Source: Zetaproteobacteria bacterium
GTDB taxonomy: Bacteria; Pseudomonadota; Zetaproteobacteria; Mariprofundales; Mariprofundaceae
Direction: 5' to 3'
DNA: 34,340 bases
NCBI GenBank assembly: GCA_003696795.1
Contig: RFFT01000081.1
Location: 1-34,340 of the forward strand
Positions 17,538 through 25,951 of this stretch are shown here, in pieces; within the stretch, counting starts at the first letter, position 1; each line of letters starts with the position of its first letter. The notes under the pieces were generated by a model that was given only the letters and a program-made list of their open reading frames with translations, did not search any database and was not told the origin of the DNA. Position numbers and translations under genes: made by a program.

Positions 17538-17686
17538 GGGTGTCCGGCGCAAAACACTAGGGAGGGGAGGAGGGAATGGCGCCGAACTGATGTGGCGAAC
17601 ATTACTGCAGCCTCATGACATGGATATGAATGAGATATTAATTTTTCTTTAGATAACCGGGCCGCCGAGACGCGGCCCGCAGAAAC
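17535..17686. other. Gene-poor spacer with purine-rich tract and coupled mini-ORFs
   Basis: Between the terminator and the tRNA there is no ordinary gene. A G-rich tract at 17560-17574 ends in a strong Shine-Dalgarno-like AGGAGGG and is followed at once by a four-codon frame (17576-17590). Its TGA overlaps, as TGATG, the start of a 20-codon frame (17590-17652). That second frame is AT-rich toward its end and stops 5 nt before a GC-rich hairpin. This looks like a leader-peptide arrangement but may be coincidence; no structural gene follows on this strand until 17823. Confidence 0.3.
17650..17679 (-). terminator. Likely terminator or processing hairpin after tRNA-Gln
   Basis: An 8-bp perfect inverted repeat CGGGCCGC / GCGGCCCG (17658-17665 and 17672-17679, 6-nt loop) lies 7 nt past the 3' CCA of the tRNA. 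On the tRNA strand it is followed by GTTATCTAAAG, only a weak U-tract, so it could act as an inefficient terminator or a 3' stability hairpin. Confidence 0.5.
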
Positions 17687-17760
17687 TGGCTGGGGGACTA
17701 GGATTCGAACCTAGGTTGACGGAGTCAGAGTCCGTAGTCCTGCCGCTAGACGATCCCCCA
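17687..17760 (-). tRNA. glnV-like: tRNA-Gln (anticodon CUG)
   Basis: The 74-nt sequence folds as a full cloverleaf. The acceptor stem is TGGGGGA / TCCCCCA with discriminator G73 and an encoded CCA. The anticodon stem is ACGGA / TCCGT with loop CTCTGAC, giving anticodon CUG. The T arm CCTAG-GTTCGAAT-CTAGT has the standard TTCGA. The acceptor starts with U1-A72, a trait of bacterial tRNA-Gln and an identity element read by GatCAB as well as GlnRS. It reads glutamine CAG codons only. It stands alone, with its own promoter upstream and a hairpin downstream. The gene is on the strand opposite to its flanking genes. Confidence 0.96.
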
Positions 17761-17772
17761 ACGACGGAGCGA

Positions 17773-17801
17773 AAAATAGGCACCCCGACAAAAAACGTCA
17801 A
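17773..17801 (-). promoter_or_regulatory. Sigma70 promoter of tRNA-Gln
   Basis: On the minus strand TTGACG (17801-17796) and TATTTT (17778-17773) are spaced by exactly 17 bp. The predicted start near 17766 is about 6 nt before the mature tRNA 5' end. The discriminator after the -10 is GC-rich (TCGCTCCG), as in stringently controlled stable-RNA promoters. The match and position make this the best-supported promoter in the window apart from that of hsp20. Confidence 0.75.
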
Positions 17802-17822
17802 GCATTTCCATCGCCAATCGGG

Positions 17823-18029
17823 ATGCATAGCATCCTCCCCATGCTGTTGCTGCTGTTCATCGTGCTGTCTGTTCCCATCGGTGGCTTTGCTGTCTGGCTC
17901 GCATGGAAAGCGCATCGCGCAGGCAAGCGCAACGCCATGCTGGCCATGGGCTGGTTGGCCGTATTGAGTTTCGTGACAGCCCTGCTCACCTCCGGCTGGA
18001 TGTATGCCCTTTGGCAGCGACATGGCTGA
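17823..18029 (+). CDS. Possible small two-helix membrane protein
   Basis: A 68-codon frame begins with a hydrophobic segment (residues 4-28) ending in a tryptophan. A short basic loop ([10 protein letters not shown], 29-38) follows, then a second hydrophobic segment (40-63), and it ends in WQRHG. The positive-inside pattern fits a two-span inner-membrane protein with the loop in the cytoplasm. There is no good Shine-Dalgarno before the ATG, and nothing recognisable in the sequence. It lies between the tRNA-Gln promoter and acnA, on the acnA strand, 59 nt before the acnA start. The regular hydrophobic pattern argues for a real gene, the missing ribosome-binding site against it. Confidence 0.42.
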   Translation: MHSILPMLLLLFIVLSVPIGGFAVWLAWKAHRAGKRNAMLAMGWLAVLSFVTALLTSGWMYALWQRHG

Positions 18030-18088
18030 ACAGCGGGGATGCTGCTAGCCTACCCCGCCATCACACCGTTATGAAAAGGAGCCAACAC

Positions 18089-20716
18089 GTGACAAACAGC
18101 TTCGGCGCGCGTCGCACGCTTACAGTCGGCGACAAAACCTACACCTATTACGACATTCATGCCGCAGGCGACACCCGGCGCTTACCATACGCAATGAAAA
18201 TCCTGCTGGAAAACCTGCTACGGCGAGAAGATGGGGAAGTGGTGCGCCGCGAGGATATCGAGGCCATCGTGCAATGGGACCCAAAAGCCGAGCCCGAACG
18301 AGAAATTGCCTATATGCCGGCACGTGTGCTGATGCAGGACTTCACCGGCGTGCCCGCAGTGGTGGATCTGGCAGCGATGCGGGACGCTGTCGTCAATCTG
18401 GGCGGCGATGCCGCACGCATCAACCCTCTCGTCCCTGCCGAACTGGTTATCGACCATTCCGTGCAGGTCGACGCCTTCGGCTCGAAACATGCTCTGAAAA
18501 CCAATGCAGAAATCGAGTTTGCGCGCAACCGTGAACGCTACAATTTCCTGAAATGGGGGCAAAAAGCCTTTGACAACTTCAAGGTCGTGCCGCCAGACAC
18601 GGGCATTGTGCACCAAGTCAACCTTGAGCACCTTGCCCGCGCAATCTTCGTTGATGACAACCATCTTGCCTATCCCGACACCCTGGTCGGCACCGACTCC
18701 CATACCACCATGATCAACGGCTTGGGCGTGCTCGGCTGGGGCGTCGGCGGCATCGAAGCCGAGGCGGCGATGCTGGGACAGCCGATCTCGATGCTGATCC
18801 CCAAGGTTGTCGGCTTCGAGCTGACCGGCTCACTACCCGAGGGGGCAACCGCAACCGACCTGGTGCTCACCATCGTGGAAATGCTGCGCAAACATGGCGT
18901 GGTGGGTAAGTTCGTTGAGTTCTTCGGTGCCGGCCTCGACCACCTGCCGTTGGCCGACCGAGCCACAATTGCGAACATGGCCCCGGAATATGGCGCGACA
19001 TGCGGCATCTTCCCGATCGACGAGGAAACACTGAACTACCTGCGCCTGACCGGCCGCTCGGACGAGCAAGTCGCCCTGGTCGAAGCCTATGCCCGTGCCC
19101 AGGGCATGTTCCGCGACGCGACACGCGCCGAGTACAGCGAATATCTGAAGCTGGACATGTCCCAAGTCGTCCCATCGCTGGCCGGCCCCAAGCGTCCGCA
19201 GGATCGCATCGACCTAACCGAGAGCAAACATCGTTTCGCCAGCGACCTGGACACGCTGAAACGGGAAACCGGCTTCGAGTCCCAACCCGTCACCACCACG
19301 CTTCGCGGGAAAGAGGTCACCCTCGACGATGGCGCCGTCGTCATTGCGGCTATTACCTCCTGCACCAACACCTCGAACCCGTCCGTCATGTTGGGTGCCG
19401 GCTTGGTGGCCAAAAAGGCCGCCAGCTTGGGGCTGAAGCCCGCGCCCTGGGTCAAGACCTCCCTGGGGCCCGGCTCGTTGGTGGTCAGCGAATACCTGCG
19501 CGACGCAGGCCTGATGGAACCGCTGGAACAGCTTGGCTTCCATGTTGTTGGATATGGCTGTACAACCTGCATCGGCAATTCCGGGCCATTACCGGAAGAG
19601 GTCTCCCAAGCCATCGCGAAGGGCAACATCGCCGCCTGCGCTGTACTGTCGGGCAACCGCAACTTCGAAGGACGTGTGCATGCGGAAGTTCGGATGAACT
19701 ATCTCGCCAGCCCACCGCTGGTGGTTGCCTATGCCATTGCCGGAACGATGAATATCGACCTCTATCATGACCCCATCGGCCACGATAAAGAGGGGCGCGC
19801 CGTGTACCTGCGCGACATCTGGCCGACCCAAGCCGAAATTGCCGAGGTCGTGGCGCGAGTCAATCGCAGCCAGTTCACCCGCGCCTACGCGGATGTATTC
19901 GCGGGTGATGCGAACTGGCAGGCACTGGATGCACCTGCCGGCGATCGCTTCGCTTGGGACGCGCGCTCAACCTATATTCAGCATCCCCCTTATTTCGCTG
20001 GCATGAGCAAGGAGCCGTCGCCCATCGAAGACATCGAAGGCGCGCGCGTCCTGGCCCTGCTCGGCGACTCGGTTACAACCGACCATATTTCGCCCGCCGG
20101 CGCCATCAAGCCGGAATCGCCCGCCGGACGCTATTTGCGCGCCCACGGCGTTGCGCCCGAAGACTTCAATTCCTATGGCTCCCGCCGCGGCAACCATGAG
20201 GTCATGATGCGTGGTACGTTCGCGAATATCCGCCTGCGAAACCTTCTCGCGCCGGGAACGGAAGGGGGCGTCACACGGCACCTTCCCGATGGCGAAATGA
20301 TGAGTATTTATGACGCGGCCATGCGCTATCGCAATGAGGGCGTTCCGGCCATCGTCATTGCCGGCAAGGAATACGGATCGGGATCAAGCCGCGACTGGGC
20401 CGCCAAGGGTCCGGCGCTGCTTGGCGTGCGCGCGGTCATCGCCGAAAGCTATGAGCGCATCCATCGATCCAATCTGGTCGGCATGGGCATCCTCCCATTG
20501 CAATTCCTGGATGGCGACACCGCCGTCAAGCTCGGCCTCACCGGCGAGGAGACCTTCTTTATCCGTGGCATCCGCAAGGGCGCGCGCGAGGTGGAAGTCG
20601 AAGCCGACGGTCGGAGCTTCCGTGCCCGCGTCCGCATCGACACGCCCAAAGAGTGGGACTATTACCAACACGGGGGCATCCTGCACTACGTCCTGCGCCA
20701 ACTGGCCGATGCCTAA
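18089..20716 (+). CDS. acnA: Aconitate hydratase A
   Basis: Aconitase interconverts citrate and isocitrate in the TCA and glyoxylate cycles through a [4Fe-4S] cluster. The 875-residue protein is AcnA/IRP-type. It has [41 protein letters not shown] and [15 protein letters not shown]. The cluster cysteines are C425 (SCTNTSNP) and C491 and C494 ([10 protein letters not shown]), with the same spacing as in E. coli AcnA. The swivel domain has [13 protein letters not shown] and [12 protein letters not shown] with the substrate arginine. The start is placed at GTG 18089 because AAAAGGAG is 7 nt upstream. An in-frame ATG six codons earlier overlaps that Shine-Dalgarno and is less likely. AcnA is usually the stress and stationary-phase aconitase. 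A terminator follows directly. Confidence 0.96.
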   Translation: MTNSFGARRTLTVGDKTYTYYDIHAAGDTRRLPYAMKILLENLLRREDGEVVRREDIEAIVQWDPKAEPEREIAYMPARVLMQDFTGVPAVVDLAAMRDAVVNLGGDAARINPLVPAELVIDHSVQVDAFGSKHALKTNAEIEFARNRERYNFLKWGQKAFDNFKVVPPDTGIVHQVNLEHLARAIFVDDNHLAYPDTLVGTDSHTTMINGLGVLGWGVGGIEAEAAMLGQPISMLIPKVVGFELTGSLPEGATATDLVLTIVEMLRKHGVVGKFVEFFGAGLDHLPLADRATIANMAPEYGATCGIFPIDEETLNYLRLTGRSDEQVALVEAYARAQGMFRDATRAEYSEYLKLDMSQVVPSLAGPKRPQDRIDLTESKHRFASDLDTLKRETGFESQPVTTTLRGKEVTLDDGAVVIAAITSCTNTSNPSVMLGAGLVAKKAASLGLKPAPWVKTSLGPGSLVVSEYLRDAGLMEPLEQLGFHVVGYGCTTCIGNSGPLPEEVSQAIAKGNIAACAVLSGNRNFEGRVHAEVRMNYLASPPLVVAYAIAGTMNIDLYHDPIGHDKEGRAVYLRDIWPTQAEIAEVVARVNRSQFTRAYADVFAGDANWQALDAPAGDRFAWDARSTYIQHPPYFAGMSKEPSPIEDIEGARVLALLGDSVTTDHISPAGAIKPESPAGRYLRAHGVAPEDFNSYGSRRGNHEVMMRGTFANIRLRNLLAPGTEGGVTRHLPDGEMMSIYDAAMRYRNEGVPAIVIAGKEYGSGSSRDWAAKGPALLGVRAVIAESYERIHRSNLVGMGILPLQFLDGDTAVKLGLTGEETFFIRGIRKGAREVEVEADGRSFRARVRIDTPKEWDYYQHGGILHYVLRQLADA

Positions 20717-20722
20717 CAATAC

Positions 20723-20752
20723 AACGGGGCCTTCCTGGCCCCGTTCTCTTTT
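20723..20752 (+). terminator. Rho-independent terminator of acnA
   Basis: An 8-bp perfect stem ACGGGGCC / GGCCCCGT (20724-20731 and 20737-20744), loop TTCCT, is followed by TCTCTTTT. It sits 7 nt after the acnA stop and just before the stop codon of the convergent HtpX-like gene. It could serve both genes, since the other strand also has a T-rich stretch after the stem. Confidence 0.85.
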
Positions 20753-21714
20753 CAGAACCAGACGCCAAATCCACGCCATCGTCGCGGTGCGCGAATCATC
20801 GGCAATTCATCCAGGGAGACGAAGCCATCATCCAACCAAAGCGGTCGCTGGAGCAATGGCGCGCGCTGATGCGAAAGCTCCCGCAGGCGCTGCACCCGCT
20901 CGGATACCAAAGGATGGGTGCGCAACAAGGATGGCGCTGCCCTCTGACGGCCCGGGAACAGCATCCATTGCCACCATGGCACATGGTCTTGCTCGATGCG
21001 CAACAGCGCGGATGCGAGACCTTCGGGGTCGCCGGTCAATTCTACCGCGCCAAGATCGGCATCAAACTCCCGGGTTCGGGAAAGCGCTAATTGCAGCAGG
21101 CTGGACAGCACCGGCGCCGCCATCAATAGAAGCAGCGCGGTCCAAGGGACCGTCACTCCGCCAAAAAGGGTGAGCGGCAGCATCAACAGCAGCGAGAACC
21201 ATCCAATATCCGCCAAAGTCGCGGTCAGGCGGGTCAATAGATCGGCAAGCTGCATGACCTGCAAGTCACCATGACGGATATGACTCATCTCATGGGCCAA
21301 AACCCCCGCCAGCTCACGGCGGTCGAGCAAACGCAACAGGCCATCGGTCACCGCAATCAGGTGACGCCGCTGGTGACGCATCGCAAAGGCATTGGGCGTG
21401 GCACTGGGCACAAGGAACAAGGCTGGCACCTCCTGCAATCCAGCTCGTTCAGCCAATGCCGCCACGAGCTCATGCAGCGCCGGCGCCTGTTCCGGATAGA
21501 TGGGACGCGCGCGGTAAAGACGCAAGGTCATCCATGCCGAGGCACCCGGCATCAAGACCAACAACAACAGCGTCAGCGCCAGGATCAACATACCGCCGCC
21601 CGGACCAAACAGAACACGCCCGAGCAACAAAAACAGCACCAACATCGCGCCCAACAACAGCACCGAATGCCATGTATTCCGGCGCTTTTGGCGCAACAAG
21701 GCGCTGCTGTTCAT
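20752..21714 (-). CDS. HtpX-like M48 zinc metalloprotease, membrane
   Basis: The 320-residue protein has two hydrophobic segments near the N-terminus (about residues 17-33 and 40-58), an HEMSH zinc motif (about H141, E142, H145), and two further hydrophobic segments (about 170-210). The third zinc-ligand region is TREFDADLGAVEL. This is the HtpX order: short N-terminal hairpin, GLL.LLDRRELAGVLAHEMSHI, then a membrane hairpin and the RTHPLVSERVQRL tail. HtpX is a heat-shock-linked inner-membrane protease that removes misfolded membrane proteins together with FtsH. The ATG at 21714 is preferred; a TTG two codons upstream also exists, and the Shine-Dalgarno is weak. The hsp20 gene lies directly upstream on the same strand, consistent with a shared stress role. 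Whether it is orthologous to E. coli HtpX or a paralogous M48B protein is unsure. Confidence 0.88.
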   Translation of the reverse strand: MNSSALLRQKRRNTWHSVLLLGAMLVLFLLLGRVLFGPGGGMLILALTLLLLVLMPGASAWMTLRLYRARPIYPEQAPALHELVAALAERAGLQEVPALFLVPSATPNAFAMRHQRRHLIAVTDGLLRLLDRRELAGVLAHEMSHIRHGDLQVMQLADLLTRLTATLADIGWFSLLLMLPLTLFGGVTVPWTALLLLMAAPVLSSLLQLALSRTREFDADLGAVELTGDPEGLASALLRIEQDHVPWWQWMLFPGRQRAAPSLLRTHPLVSERVQRLRELSHQRAPLLQRPLWLDDGFVSLDELPMIRAPRRWRGFGVWF

Positions 21715-21724
21715 ATACAACGAT

Positions 21725-21744
21725 GGGGCCGCAGCTGCGGCCCC
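21725..21744 (-). terminator. GC-rich hairpin between hsp20 and the HtpX-like gene
   Basis: A perfect 20-bp palindrome, GGGGCCGCAG / CTGCGGCCCC, lies between the hsp20 stop codon and the start of the HtpX-like gene on the same strand. The tract after it on that strand is ATCGTTGTAT, only partly U-rich. It may attenuate read-through from hsp20 into the protease gene, or stabilise the hsp20 mRNA 3' end. Confidence 0.55.
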
Positions 21745-21790
21745 TTCCCGGCATCCCGGCCAGGGGAATCACCCATGCACAGCTTGTCCA

Positions 21791-22213
21791 TCAATGAATG
21801 GTAATGGCCTTCGGTTTGGCGCTCTCGACTTTCGGCAGCCGAACCTCCAGCACACCATTCCGCATGCGGGCCTCAACCTTGTCCGCATCAACCTGGGCGG
21901 GCAGAACGAAGCTCCGCGAGAAACGACCATAGGCCCGCTCCGAGCGATGGACATTCTCTTCCTTCACATCCTTCTCATAGCGGCGTTCACCCGAGATGGT
22001 CAGTACACCCTCGCGCACCTCAACATGCACGTCTTTCTTTTCAATGCCCGGCAGCTCGGCCAACACCCGCAGTTCGTCATCCGTTTCCCGGATATCGACG
22101 GCAGGCAGCCATGCCGCGGTGTCCGTACCGAAGCCGGTATCATCAAGCAGGCGTGCAAGCTGGCGATTGATCGTCTCGAGCTCTTGCCACGGAGACCAAC
22201 GCATCAGGGTCAT
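21791..22213 (-). CDS. Small heat-shock protein, Hsp20/alpha-crystallin family
   Basis: The 140-residue holdase chaperone begins MTLMRWSPWQELETINRQL, typical of bacterial class A Hsp20. The alpha-crystallin domain spans about residues 38-130, with DIRETDDELRVLAELPGIEK, GVLTISGERR, the F-S-R-SF-LP strand and the A-x-x-x-NGVLEVRLPK motif. The C-terminal tail carries the I-x-I-type anchor (ITIH) used for oligomer assembly. The start at 22213 has AAGGAGGT 5-6 nt upstream; the frame stays open 33 codons further but has no such site there. A good sigma32-type promoter lies about 50 bp upstream. An HtpX-like protease gene follows on the same strand. Confidence 0.95.
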   Translation of the reverse strand: MTLMRWSPWQELETINRQLARLLDDTGFGTDTAAWLPAVDIRETDDELRVLAELPGIEKKDVHVEVREGVLTISGERRYEKDVKEENVHRSERAYGRFSRSFVLPAQVDADKVEARMRNGVLEVRLPKVESAKPKAITIH

Positions 22214-22261
22214 CGCAAACCTCCTTGACTTCGAGATTTCACCGGAACCCCGGCATTCGTC

Positions 22262-22291
22262 TTTATAGGGAAGTTCCCGCCCGCATTCAAG
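22262..22291 (-). promoter_or_regulatory. Sigma32 (heat-shock) promoter of hsp20
   Basis: On the minus strand CTTGAA (22291-22286) is followed after 15 bp by CCCTATAAA (22270-22262). The E. coli RpoH consensus is CTTGAA, 11-16 bp, then CCCCATNT, so both elements and the spacing fit well. Transcription would start near 22255, giving a leader of about 42 nt. The -35 element overlaps the last codons of the FeoB-like gene, so hsp20 can be induced independently of that operon. Confidence 0.78.
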
Positions 22292-24338
22292 CCTGAACAA
22301 GCAGTTGCACACCTTGCAGCAACAGCCTGACCAGCAAGGCGCAAACCATTGCCACCCCCATGGACAGCATCACCGAAAACCACGCGTCACGTCGTCCAAT
22401 CACCTTCAACATGACCGCAAAGGTAGAGATGCATGGAACATACAACATCAAGAAAACCAGAAAGGTGCTGATTTGCGTCCAGTCGAGCAATTGATCGATT
22501 TCAAACGTCCCTAGCGCCTGATAGACCATCAGTAGCGAAAGTTCCTTGCGGAGAACCCCGAACAGAATCGGCACGCCAAGCGCCGCCGGCAGGCCGAGCA
22601 ACCACACGGTAATTGGCGCCAACGCCTCATTGAGCCACTGCTCGGCACCCACATACTGGAGCACCGCAAGCACAACGCTCCCCCCCACCAAGAGAGGCAA
22701 CACGATGGTCAGAATATCTTGCGTCCTTTGCCAGGTGGCGCGCAACACGGAGCCCATTCGCGGCAGCGCATAGGGGGGAATCTCCTGGATCATGCCCGGA
22801 CTGATGTTGGGATAACGTCGCACCAACACCTTACCCAGCAAGGCAATCAGCAGCATGCTCAACATGAACACCGCAAACACGCCGAGCCCACCCAGGTATT
22901 TGCCGCCCAGGGCAAGCAATACCGCTGAACGTGCCGAACAGGGAACAAACGTAATCAGCAGCGAAGCCACGATTCGATCCCGCCCGCTGGCGACATGGCG
23001 GGTTGCGGCGATGGCGGGCACATTACATCCCAAGCCGAGCAAGAACGGCACGGCCACCTTGCCGTGCAAGCCGATGTAATGAAAAAAGCGGTCCACCACA
23101 AACGCAACCCTTTGCATCACGCCGGACTCCTCCAGGAGCACCAGCATCAACACCAAAGGCAACATATAGGGCACCACGATGCCGATCAGGCCCACCACGC
23201 CATCCACCACTGCCCGCCCGATCACCCCGGCCAATCCCTGGGGTTGCCACTGCGCCACCAATTCCGTCAGTCGCGCCGAGGTCAGCGCGTCTATCCCGGC
23301 GCTGACCTCGAAGACCATGAACAGCACCCCGGCGAACAACAGCATACTGCCCAGCAGGCCCCAACGAGGATGCAGAAACACCGCATCCAGCCGGTCCTCC
23401 CAAGTGGTGGTCTGCGAACGGTGGGTCAGGCGTACCACCTGTTCACACAATGCACTTGCTCGCCGGCGATAATCCTCGGCAACGACATCGGCCAACGGTC
23501 GGCCCAGGCTGTCCATCGCCTGCCGCCTGAGCGCTTCCAGCTTCCGCGCATGTTCGGGAAAATGGCTCGCCAATTCGGCATCGAAGTAAGTATCGCGCTG
23601 CTTGAGTTGCCGTATCATGAAAGGCAGCGGCACCCGGAACGCCTCGCGCACCGCATCCGTGTCGACCAGCGCCCGCAGTCGCTGGCCCCACTCGGCCACC
23701 CTCGGACCAGCCGGCTGCGGCAAGGGACAGCTACCTTCGCGCACGGCCTGCACCGCGCGTGCAAACAGTTTGGCAACCCCAAAGCCCTTGATCGCGATCA
23801 TCGGCACCACCGGAATGCCTAATGCGCGCTGCAAGCCCTCCGCATCGATGATCATGCCCTTGCGCCGGGCCTTGTCGACCATGTTCAGCCCCAGCACGAT
23901 GGGCAGCCCCAGTTCGATCAATTCCAAGGTCAATTGCAGATGATGCACCAGCTGGCTCGCATCCACGACATGGATCAACAAATCCGGACGGGAAAAGGGC
24001 GCCGGCGGCGCAGCCGATTCATGGGCCGAAACCCTTGGGCGGCTATCGCCCCACAACAGATATTTCAGCCCCTCCAAATCATCGCCACGCAGGTTGCACA
24101 GCCCGCTTACCGAAGGCAGATCAACAAGCTCCACCTCATCCATGCCAATCTGCACAATGCAGCGTCGATACGCCTTGTCTGTGTGTGCGAGATAACCCTG
24201 GTCGATACTGGTGCTGGCCACAGCGTGGAAGATCGTGCTCTTGCCACTGTCGGGGCGACCCACCAACGCAATGCGCAGCCGACTCGTCCCGCGAAACAAT
24301 GGGCCGATGAGCTGCGCTTTGCTTGCCGATGCGGACAT
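22287..24338 (-). CDS. FeoB-like GTPase/transporter, divergent type
   Basis: The 683-residue protein has an N-terminal G domain and a C-terminal membrane domain with gates of FeoB type. G1 is GRPDSGKS (27-34) and G4 is NMVD (152-155). G3 is DLPS (73-76), not the usual DxxG. About 25 extra residues (88-118) follow G3. The membrane part has about nine hydrophobic segments with GLGCNVPAI and TFVPCSARSAV, where FeoB has the two conserved gate cysteines. FeoB imports Fe(II); some divergent relatives move Mn(II), so the metal is not certain. No feoA or feoC is adjacent. It follows the flippase-like gene by 50 nt on the same strand. The start has only a weak Shine-Dalgarno. Confidence 0.82.
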   Translation of the reverse strand: MSASASKAQLIGPLFRGTSRLRIALVGRPDSGKSTIFHAVASTSIDQGYLAHTDKAYRRCIVQIGMDEVELVDLPSVSGLCNLRGDDLEGLKYLLWGDSRPRVSAHESAAPPAPFSRPDLLIHVVDASQLVHHLQLTLELIELGLPIVLGLNMVDKARRKGMIIDAEGLQRALGIPVVPMIAIKGFGVAKLFARAVQAVREGSCPLPQPAGPRVAEWGQRLRALVDTDAVREAFRVPLPFMIRQLKQRDTYFDAELASHFPEHARKLEALRRQAMDSLGRPLADVVAEDYRRRASALCEQVVRLTHRSQTTTWEDRLDAVFLHPRWGLLGSMLLFAGVLFMVFEVSAGIDALTSARLTELVAQWQPQGLAGVIGRAVVDGVVGLIGIVVPYMLPLVLMLVLLEESGVMQRVAFVVDRFFHYIGLHGKVAVPFLLGLGCNVPAIAATRHVASGRDRIVASLLITFVPCSARSAVLLALGGKYLGGLGVFAVFMLSMLLIALLGKVLVRRYPNISPGMIQEIPPYALPRMGSVLRATWQRTQDILTIVLPLLVGGSVVLAVLQYVGAEQWLNEALAPITVWLLGLPAALGVPILFGVLRKELSLLMVYQALGTFEIDQLLDWTQISTFLVFLMLYVPCISTFAVMLKVIGRRDAWFSVMLSMGVAMVCALLVRLLLQGVQLLVQA

Positions 24339-24388
24339 AAGCGCAAGCTAACCTTGCAACACGGCAAACACCAACCGCTCTGATGTCA

Positions 24389-25309
24389 TCATGAGGCGCG
24401 CGTGGCGGCCCGCAAACCTTGCACGCCGCCCAAACGCCAGAGGACGACATAACCGGGCAATGCCACAACGACGAGCACCAGCAGCCAAAGCGCCGCCATT
24501 GCAGCGGCGGCTTCGGCATTGCCCCCGAAATAGACGGCAAGCCCCACATAACCCGCTTCACGCACGCCAAGCCCGTTGAACGAGATCGGCAATGCCGACG
24601 CCAATGCGACCAGGCAAACCATCACGGTATAGGCCGGCAAGGACAACTCGAGCCCGACAGCTTGCCCCAATGCCACGTGCGCAAGCACGATCAACATCTG
24701 GAATACACAGGATACGGGCAGAGCCAACCACCAGGCGCGTTGCACAGCCGACGAATGCAATGGAAGCTTTTGCCAACCGGCCAGCCACGCCGGCAAACGC
24801 GCGCGCGCAAGACGAGGCCACCACCAAGGCTGGCTGAGCATGACCAACCATGCCGCCGTGACACCAAACCACCAGCCGCCCAGCCAGGGTAGCGGAACAT
24901 CCAGCAAGACCATGGCTGTACTGGCCACGGTCACCAGCCCCAGCATCCCATTCAACCGTTCGAGCACAACGCTGGCTACCGCCGACCAGGTTGCATCGCG
25001 TGCCTGGCGCGCCAACAAATAGCCGCGCGCCACATCGCCACCAATGATCGACGGCAAAAACAGGCTGAGAAACATGCCGAGGAAATAATACTGGACCAAG
25101 TCGGACAAACTGGCCCGCAGCCCGAGCCCGCGCACCAGCCAAGTCCAGCGCCAGGCGGACAACAGTTGCCCGAACAACACGGCCAGACATGCCACAAGCA
25201 CCCACTCTGGCCGCACCTGGCGAAGTTGTGTCAGCATTGCCGGAACATCCAGCACCCACCCCAGGCCGCCAAGCAGCGCCAACGACACCAGCAGTTTAAG
25301 CAGGCGCAA
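24389..25309 (-). CDS. Flippase-like integral membrane protein (LPG synthase TM / UPF0104 family)
   Basis: The roughly 306-residue protein has about eight hydrophobic segments and the family features of the lysylphosphatidylglycerol-synthase transmembrane domain (AglD/UPF0104). These are LSAWRWTWLVRGLGL near residue 55, YYFLGMFLSLFLPSIIGGDVARGYLLAR (about 74-101), VVLERLNGMLGL, and ALPISFNGLGVREAGYVGL near residue 250. There is no soluble aminoacyl-transferase domain, so it is not MprF. Relatives are thought to translocate or shuttle lipid-linked substrates and often partner with glycosyltransferases; none is adjacent. The start is uncertain: the longest form begins with TTG, has no Shine-Dalgarno and lies 17 nt after the yggU stop. 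Confidence 0.85.
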   Translation of the reverse strand: MRLLKLLVSLALLGGLGWVLDVPAMLTQLRQVRPEWVLVACLAVLFGQLLSAWRWTWLVRGLGLRASLSDLVQYYFLGMFLSLFLPSIIGGDVARGYLLARQARDATWSAVASVVLERLNGMLGLVTVASTAMVLLDVPLPWLGGWWFGVTAAWLVMLSQPWWWPRLARARLPAWLAGWQKLPLHSSAVQRAWWLALPVSCVFQMLIVLAHVALGQAVGLELSLPAYTVMVCLVALASALPISFNGLGVREAGYVGLAVYFGGNAEAAAAMAALWLLVLVVVALPGYVVLWRLGGVQGLRAATRAS

Positions 25310-25326
25310 CGGACCGACCGGGGCGC

Positions 25327-25644
25327 TTACGCCTCATCCACCATCCGCATGAGCGCCGGAACCAGCATGCGGGACTCTCCCCGAATAAACAAACGCTTGC
25401 GCCGCGACCCCTTGCCGGACACGAGATCGATATCCCGTTTCGGCACATCCAGCAACTCAGAAAACAGGCGAATAATGGCCGCATTGGCCTTGCCGCCCTC
25501 AGCCGCCTCACGGATGGAAACCTTGATCGCATCGCCATGCACGCCGCACACCGCCACCCGCCTCGCGCCGGGCTGGGCATGCACATGGACATAGACCCCA
25601 TCCTTGCCCTCACTCAGGGCAACCATTACCGCATGCGCTTGCAC
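25327..25644 (-). CDS. yggU: DUF167/UPF0235 family protein YggU
   Basis: The 105-residue protein matches the DUF167 fold. It has VYVHVHAQPGARR, then IKVSIREAAEGGKANAAIIR (the family-defining V-R-APxxGKAN region) and ISVVSGKGSRRKRLFIRG-like strands at the end. The function is unknown; it is widely conserved next to yggT. It starts with GTG 1 nt after the yggT stop, though an in-frame ATG six codons later is possible. The tight spacing indicates the same operon. Confidence 0.92.
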   Translation of the reverse strand: MQAHAVMVALSEGKDGVYVHVHAQPGARRVAVCGVHGDAIKVSIREAAEGGKANAAIIRLFSELLDVPKRDIDLVSGKGSRRKRLFIRGESRMLVPALMRMVDEA

Positions 25645-25645
25645 C

Positions 25646-25951
25646 CTAGCCGCCCTGCAACAGTCGCAACCCCATCATCTGCAGGCTGGCAACCAGAAAG
25701 TCATCGAGAAAGATAATCACCAACAACACGAGCATCGGGGAAAAGTCGATACCGCCCAGCAATGGAAGGCGCCTGCGCACCGGATACAACAACGGCTCGG
25801 AGAGCTGCATGATTGTGCGCACGATCGGGTTGTAGGGGTCCGGAGAAACCCACGACAACACAGCGCGTGCAATCACCACGATCATGGCCGACATCAACAC
25901 GATATGCAGCAGTTCGGCAATCGCTTGCAGCAGATAGCCAAGCACGAACAT
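25646..25951 (-). CDS. yggT: YggT family inner-membrane protein
   Basis: The 101-residue protein has two hydrophobic segments (about residues 2-30 and 68-96). Between them is the family motif ARAVLSWVSPDPYNPIVRTI, then EPLLYPVRRRLP. YggT proteins are inner-membrane proteins of unclear role, linked in some bacteria to osmotic tolerance and in plant plastids to nucleoid or thylakoid function. The ATG follows the proC stop codon directly (TAGATG). Confidence 0.94.
   Translation of the reverse strand: MFVLGYLLQAIAELLHIVLMSAMIVVIARAVLSWVSPDPYNPIVRTIMQLSEPLLYPVRRRLPLLGGIDFSPMLVLLVIIFLDDFLVASLQMMGLRLLQGG

Noticed and set aside
22214-22255. RNA thermometer (ROSE or fourU) in the hsp20 leader
   Set aside because: The leader has only a 4-bp CCGG/CCGG hairpin that does not enclose the Shine-Dalgarno, so no thermometer is supported.
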